Assembly (NCBI GenBank): GCA_010015655.1
Contig: ML976792.1
Span: 1-12,625, forward strand
Source: Bimuria novae-zelandiae CBS 107.79
Taxonomy: Eukaryota > Ascomycota > Dothideomycetes > Pleosporales > Didymosphaeriaceae
DNA length: 12,625 nucleotides
Direction: 5' to 3'
Shown here: positions 8,621-12,625 of the stretch, piece after piece
How the letters are laid out: each line of letters starts with the position of its first letter
Position numbering within the stretch: the first letter of the stretch is position 1
Made by a program: the position numbers and the translations under genes
The notes under the pieces: model-generated
What the model was told of the DNA's origin: nothing
The model's database searches: none
Seen by the model: only the letters and a program-made list of their open reading frames with translations

Positions 8621-9832
8621 CGCTTAGGGGGCGTAAATAAAGAAAAATCTCGCGTAATACGTCTAGACGCAAACCTTCTATAGGAACTCTAGCCTAAAAT
8701 TACAAGAGCTAGAGTGTATCTATACAATTAAACGCCAAACTACACAAATAACTAGAAAACACTATATAAGATATTCTTCACACGAGTATCACTAGCTAAT
8801 AGGATCGTTACGTCTATTAAGAAACTAAACTTAGCCTACCTAAAGGCGTACGAATGCAAAGCATTTGCTATAATAGATAATATCTACCGTGGAAAATTAA
8901 GACTACAACGACTCGACCCTAAAGCATGGATCGGATACCTTATCGGATACTGGTTATTAAACATTTACCAAATATAGATACTAACGCTGGCTAAGGTTAT
9001 CAGCACGCGAGACGTCGTATTTAATAAAAATATAATCTTTAACAGGAAGATAGAGGATCTAATAGACAACGTTATGCATAATACACTAGCCAAGATAGCT
9101 ACACATATTAAGATAATTAAGCTACCACCACAGGTGCACCAACCAGAAACTAAATTATTTTACGAAGACGATGTCGCAGAAAACGAATCACCTACAGAGG
9201 ACAAAGTAAACCCACCAGGCTACTATTAAGGAAGGAAGATTAGAGATTACTACCTAACACTACCTTTAACTCTACTACCTGCAGCTCTGCTAGCACAGCT
9301 AATAATAAGGGAAAATATAAACCTACCTAAAATTACTTTATCTAAGACAGTCCCCTAGGCAGCAGCTTTTATGGCAGGAACAAAAGCAGGAAAGGTCGGA
9401 AAACACAATAAGAACACGATTAACAAAGCCTAGATAAAAAGACTACTAGCGAAGGGCGTTAAGATTTACTAATTATAGTTACCTCCACCACCCACTTATA
9501 AAACGGACCTTAACTAACATCTAATAGGAGAATTATTCCGGGAAGCGCAGCAATCGCATCTAGACAGTTACAGAATTACCCAATCCTGGATAGAAGTACC
9601 GTACAAGACAGTAAAGGCAACAGGCTAACAAATCCTAGACTATATGTAGGTGTATATATACAAGTTTAATAAATATTACCAGTTTATCAAGTGCAAAGCG
9701 CGACTAGTAGTTAAAGGAGACTAATAACACAATATAACCTCCTAAGACACCTACATAGCAACATTAGCTAGAAGATCCTTTCGCTTACTTATAGTAATTA
9801 CTGCTAAATATAACCTTAAACTTATATAATAT

Positions 9833-10078
9833 AACGTTACTAACGCGTTTATACACGCATTACTAGATTAAGAAGTCTACATGCGCATGCCGCCTAGATA
9901 TTAAAAACCTAGTACTATCCTTAAAGTCTAGAAGGCACTCTACAGACTGCGAATCTTACTACTTCTTTAGCAAAAAAAGTTTATAGCTACGCTTATTAAG
10001 TTTAGTTTCTAGACCGTGCCCCATAAGCCATGCTACATAATTAAGAATAGTATTATTATCTTCTTCTACGTAGACAAC
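9833..10078 (+). other. Copia-2 reverse transcriptase core, two catalytic Asp lost
   Basis: YNVTNAFIHA (Asn at 9833-9835) corresponds to the D-V-x-N/T-A-F block, and FFYVDNIIIT (10061-10090) to the YVDD box, where the second Asp is Asn at 10076-10078. Between them EVYMRMPPRY and KALYRLR are well-kept copia RT landmarks. Confidence 0.88.
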
Positions 10079-10573
10079 ATTATCATTACGCACTACTAAG
10101 ACAAAGCCAGCCAAGCTTAGTAAGTCGTAGAACAACTCAGGAAGAAATACTTAATAATAGGTAAAGAAAACCTACTATAGTTCCTAAGAATTAAAGTAAT
10201 TAGAGATTAATAGAACTAACTTATTCAACTCTCCCAGGCCGCATACTATAACAAAATCAGCTAGCTAGTTAATAACCAAACAATCCGACATAACACCCTA
10301 ATAGGTATAGGGGAGCTCAAGCTAAGAGAAGGGCTAGCTTCGCTCACAGAGATTAACAAATACTAACGTAAGATTAGATTACTCCTATATACAGCTATTA
10401 GTACCCGACTAGATATTACATTCGCAACCTTAAGACTAGCAAGATTCTTATTAAATCCTAGTCTAAAATATTATCATGCGGCTGACCAAGCCCTGCTATA
10501 CCTTAATAAAACAAAGTAGAAGACACTTTAACTTAGAGGAGGCAAATCCTTACAGGTAGCAAGTAATGCCTTA

Positions 10574-10759
10574 TTTACGGATAACACTCTAGACTATAAG
10601 AGCTCGCAAGGCTACGCTATTAAGCTATTTAATAGCCTTATTACATAGCGTGCAAGCAAACAAGACACTATTACTACGTTAACTATAAAAGCTAAGCTCC
10701 TTGCTCTGGCGCAAGTCGCAAAGGAAGCTATCTTTACATTAAGATTAATAGAGGAACTA
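10574..10759 (+). other. Copia-2 RNase H region
   Basis: LFTDNTLDYKSSQGYAI is the S/T-D-A-D-x(n)-K-S-T-Q-G-Y block with its first Asp kept (10580-10582). The later T-x-E-A-E-L-L-A-L block reads TIKAKLLALAQ, so both Glu became Lys. This places the end of Pol shortly before the right LTR. Confidence 0.8.
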
Positions 10760-11131
10760 AAAGTTAAGCTACCTAGCCCTACTATTATAATCTAATGTAA
10801 TAACTAGTAAACTATTTAACTAGTAACGCAGGAGATCTCGAAGCTGCATACGAAGCTTTAACACGTTAATATACATAACTACTAGCTCCGACAGAAAGTA
10901 ACCAGGGGAAGGATAAAGGTGGAATACACTAAATCCGCAAAGATAATTACAGATAGCTTAACTAAAGCACTCTTGGTAAATTAGTAACAAAACTTCCTAA
11001 AGCAACTAGGACTAGTGGAGGTAAAAGATCAAAAGGTAGCTAATAAAGCACCTTTAGAGGAGATTTAAGACCAGCTTAATAACCTCACCCTCGTCTGATA
11101 ACCTTGGCCATGGCTCGAACGGCTCCAAGCT

Positions 11132-11140
11132 AAGGGGGTG
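11132..11140 (+). other. Copia-2 polypurine tract
   Basis: aagggggtg directly abuts the TG of the right LTR, the usual place for plus-strand priming in copia elements. Confidence 0.75.
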
Positions 11141-11316
11141 TGTTAGATAAAAAGCATATTAAGTTTGGAGGATCAGGGGTAGCCCGAAAAAGGCCGGGGA
11201 TTAACCGAGAACACACAGAACCTGCCGAGGGAACCCCGTAGACAGGCAGAACAACCCAATACATCAATTTAAACCCCCGAATCATCAGGACATCCATTAA
11301 GACGTGACATCTAACA
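11141..11316 (+). repeat. Copia-2 3' LTR, 176 bp, uninterrupted
   Basis: Starts TGTTAGATA and ends ATCTAACA. It aligns without gaps to the two pieces of the left LTR. The three sites where this copy carries the mutated T are all in its first 26 bases, next to the internal region, and the outer end is undamaged. It is the empty-site reference that proves the Fot-like insertion. A minus-strand open frame over 11130-11330 is incidental. Confidence 0.95.
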
Positions 11317-11321
11317 GAGGA
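11317..11321. repeat. Copia-2 target site duplication, right copy
   Basis: gagga directly follows the right LTR and matches 3962-3966. Confidence 0.9.
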
Positions 11322-11333
11322 GCTCTGCAAGCC

Positions 11334-11922
11334 AAATACCCCCCTATTACGTATTTAACTATTTTAGCTAGTTTTTAGCTTTACTAGTATTAAATTAAAG
11401 TTAATATAAGTTACTTTAGTAATAAACTTTTTTCTTTAATTTATACGCGCGCTTAATAACCTGCTTAAAGGTAATACTATTATTATATTTAAGAAACTAC
11501 GCAAGTCTTTATTGCTTAGGTACCTATAGTATATATATAACTACTATTAGACTTTTTACTACTATTTTTATAGGCGGTATTAACTATATAAAGTTTCTTA
11601 TAATCTTGTCTACCTACTGTTAGAGCTCAACGCAGAAGTATATACATATTTTTATTTTAGTATTAAACTTATTCTTAACTTCCTTCTTGCGTAGGAACGC
11701 GCGCTAGTAGTAAGTAATATATAGTTTAATTTTATATAGTTTTAGTAATTTATTAAATACCCCCTTATTACGCGTTTTACTAATTTTATTAATTTTTAGC
11801 TATATTAGCGTCTTAACTTTACTTAAAATTAAGTTATTATTTAATACCCCCTTATTAGGCAATTACTTACGCTTACTATTACCCTTATTACTAGTAACTT
11901 TATTAAATACTCCCTTATAAGG
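11334..11922. repeat. Four dispersed copies of an 18-bp C-run motif
   Basis: Copies of aaatacccccttattacg or near variants lie at 11334-11351 (six C), 11755-11772, 11842-11859 and 11905-11922. On the minus strand they encode the K-G-V-F/L-N motif of the pseudogene, three of them in the same frame, so they look like internal protein repeats. The last two also share a following aattactta string. Confidence 0.7.
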
Positions 11923-12020
11923 TAATTACTTATTTACTAGTAATATAGGCCTTTAGGCTAACTAAGGCTCCTTATTCTTAGGGTAATACTTGTTAATGTA
12001 TATATTAACGCTATTGTCGT

Positions 12021-12084
12021 CCTCTATAGGTCCCTGCTCCTCTATAGGTCCCTGCTCCTCTATAGGTCCCTACTCCTCTATAGG
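12021..12084. repeat. 18-bp minisatellite, about 3.5 units
   Basis: The unit cctctataggtccctgct occurs at 12021-12038, 12039-12056 and 12057-12074 (one substitution), with a partial unit at 12075-12084. Eighteen is a multiple of three, so on the minus strand it adds GPIEEQ repeats to the pseudogene without a shift. A further degenerate cctctatagg lies near 12124. Confidence 0.9.
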
Positions 12085-12210
12085 CTTATTCGTGCCTGCA
12101 AATTATAGGACGCGTAGAGGTGCCCTCTATAGGTTAGTTTTACGCCTCCTTAGAGGGTTGCGGCCAGCGTTAAACACTTTTAGAACCTTCCTTTTTTAAG
12201 TACTTAGCAT

Positions 12211-12418
12211 ATTACACCTCCTAATAAGTTTATTTCCTCTATTACATTGTCTCTTATACAAAATTAGGTGTACAGCGATGAAAGCGGGGAAGCGATTACC
12301 TAAAAAGCGTGCAGCCACTCAGAAACTCGCCCTAAGTGGGTCGGGACGGTGTTTTGCACAGCGTAATAAACCTCGGGTACCTAAGCAGCCAGCAAGCTCG
12401 AAAAACTACTACTGCACC
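12211..12418. other. Upstream flank of the split pseudogene, no gene assigned
   Basis: The sequence changes from AT-rich to GC-balanced at about 12260. This would be the promoter side of the minus-strand pseudogene, but I recognise no promoter element. A short plus-strand frame from ATG 12278 to TAG 12443 has a Cys-x2-Cys near its end but runs into the inverted repeat. Confidence 0.35.
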
Positions 12419-12541
12419 ACCTGCCACGCTATAACTACTAAGTAGAAATGCGCGAAAATGCAGAAACAGCAATTTATAATAGTATTTAGGCTGTTCCTAC
12501 ATTTTCGCGCATTGCTACTTGGTGGTTGTAGCGTGGCAGGT
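12419..12541. repeat. 52-bp inverted repeat with 19-bp spacer
   Basis: The arms 12419-12470 and 12490-12541 match at 46 of 52 positions: five transitions, one transversion and no gaps. The spacer is 12471-12489. Both arms contain atgcgcgaaaatg. It could be a small foldback or MITE-like element, or the arms of a palindromic rearrangement. No flanking target duplication is obvious. Confidence 0.75.
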
Positions 12542-12625
12542 TGTCAGATTGGAGGGGTAATCTGATGAGATGAAAAGATGGTGATTAATTAAGATAAATT
12601 GTGGTATAAATTGTTGTTGTCTGTT
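12542..12625. other. Right edge, small hairpin only
   Basis: tcagatt (12544-12550) pairs with aatctga (12559-12565) around ggaggggt. The rest is low-complexity T/G-rich sequence with no gene visible. Confidence 0.4.

Larger units (their letters stand above)
6317..11098 (+). pseudogene. Copia-2 Gag-Pol polyprotein, RIP-degraded, single frame of 1594 codons
   Basis: The frame runs in register from an ATA at 6317 (probably the former ATG, giving [M]AT*NLN*TNK) to a TGA at 11096-11098. I checked register at the knuckle, protease, integrase, RT and RNase H. Domains: Gag with a C-x2-C-x3-H-x4-C knuckle (C355, Y358, H362, C367); protease NLGSTCHI with Asn463 replacing the catalytic Asp; integrase Asn667, Asp732 and Lys768 replacing D-D-E with 35 residues between the last two; RT with YNVTNAF (Asn1173) and YVDN (Asn1254) replacing YVDD; RNase H with Asp1422 and IKAKLLAL where EAE is expected. 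Dozens of TAA/TAG replace Gln or Trp. Every enzyme has lost at least one key residue, so no activity can remain. Confidence 0.93.
3967..11316 (+). mobile_element. Copia-2: complete but RIP-degraded Ty1/copia element carrying a nested transposon
   Basis: The element has two 176-bp LTRs, a 4857-bp internal region (6284-11140), a polypurine tract before the right LTR and 5-bp target duplications. Removing the nested DNA transposon and one TA copy gives a 5209-bp element. The internal region is one polyprotein frame of 1594 codons including the stop, ordered Gag, protease, integrase, RT, RNase H. It inserted into the minus-strand hypothetical gene whose halves flank it. All coding damage I see is point substitution, so it is non-autonomous and inactive. 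Confidence 0.92.
11322..12210 (-). pseudogene. N-terminal part of a split fungal hypothetical gene
   Basis: An ATG at 12208-12210 on the minus strand opens a frame in register for about 296 codons, broken only by TAG/TAA. It starts MLST*KRKV with a basic region (NPLRRRKTN). A tandem GPIEEQ hexapeptide follows (12021-12084), then several copies of a K-G-V-F/L-N motif, then KIIRNFI*LIPP and FLKYNNSITFKQVIKRAYKLKKK. The abundance of Lys and Asn probably reflects former Glu and Asp. Its 3' continuation is 3961-3523, across Copia-2. A run of six C at 11339-11344 (three of the four related motif copies have an uninterrupted run of five, the fourth is interrupted) gives a +1 shift that exactly accounts for the offset between the halves. 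Heavy TAG/TAA damage suggests a multicopy family exposed to RIP. I do not recognise a function. Confidence 0.55.

Noticed and set aside
11130..11330. Minus-strand open frame of 66 codons
   Set aside because: It lies inside the right LTR and its flanks.
11990..12199. Plus-strand open frame with SSIGPC repeats
   Set aside because: The 18-bp repeat is also open on the minus strand, where the frame is about 296 codons long and begins at an ATG.
12278..12445. Plus-strand 55-codon frame with a basic start and CTTCH near the end, like a small zinc finger
   Set aside because: Its Cys-containing end lies inside the 52-bp inverted repeat and it ends at a TAG present in both arms. There is no independent support.
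1..12625. CpG methylation decay instead of RIP
   Set aside because: CpG dinucleotides remain common in the AT-rich tracts, while the visible changes are mostly at CpA/TpG.

Overview
This window looks like a transposon graveyard from a filamentous ascomycete (Pezizomycotina). The basis is fungal-type Ty1/copia and Fot1/pogo protein signatures, plus a mutation pattern expected of repeat-induced point mutation (RIP). That pattern is long AT-rich tracts in which reading frames stay in register but carry TAG/TAA stops where Gln or Trp would sit, with catalytic Asp/Glu changed to Asn/Lys. I see no intact protein-coding gene, no RNA gene and no CRISPR.

Layout. Positions 119 to about 2938, minus strand: a degenerate copia retrotransposon (Copia-1), with Gag, protease and integrase in one uninterrupted frame; its RT part lies beyond the left edge, or past a junction at 118/119 where different sequence begins. 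Positions 2939-3430: a GC-balanced, hairpin-rich island that probably holds the leader and 5' LTR of Copia-1. Positions 3523-3961, minus strand: the C-terminal part of a degenerate host-type gene. Positions 3967-11316, plus strand: a complete second copia element (Copia-2) with two 176-bp LTRs and a 5-bp target duplication (gagga). A complete 2139-bp Fot1/pogo-like DNA transposon (4008-6146) sits inside its 5' LTR, flanked by a TA duplication. Positions 11322-12210, minus strand: the N-terminal part of the same degenerate gene, starting at an ATG. Positions 12211-12625: GC-balanced sequence with a 52-bp inverted repeat.

The order of events can be read from the nesting. A multicopy-looking host gene on the minus strand was split by Copia-2, and Copia-2 was then hit in its left LTR by the Fot-like element. 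The mutated and spared patches do not follow element borders. One spared patch runs from the pseudogene through the outer LTR into the transposase N-terminal half, which suggests that at least part of the mutation happened after nesting. The most informative points are the exactly resolved nesting, the split pseudogene encoding a Cys-containing fungal protein, and the polar distribution of LTR mutations, nearly all at CpA/TpG.
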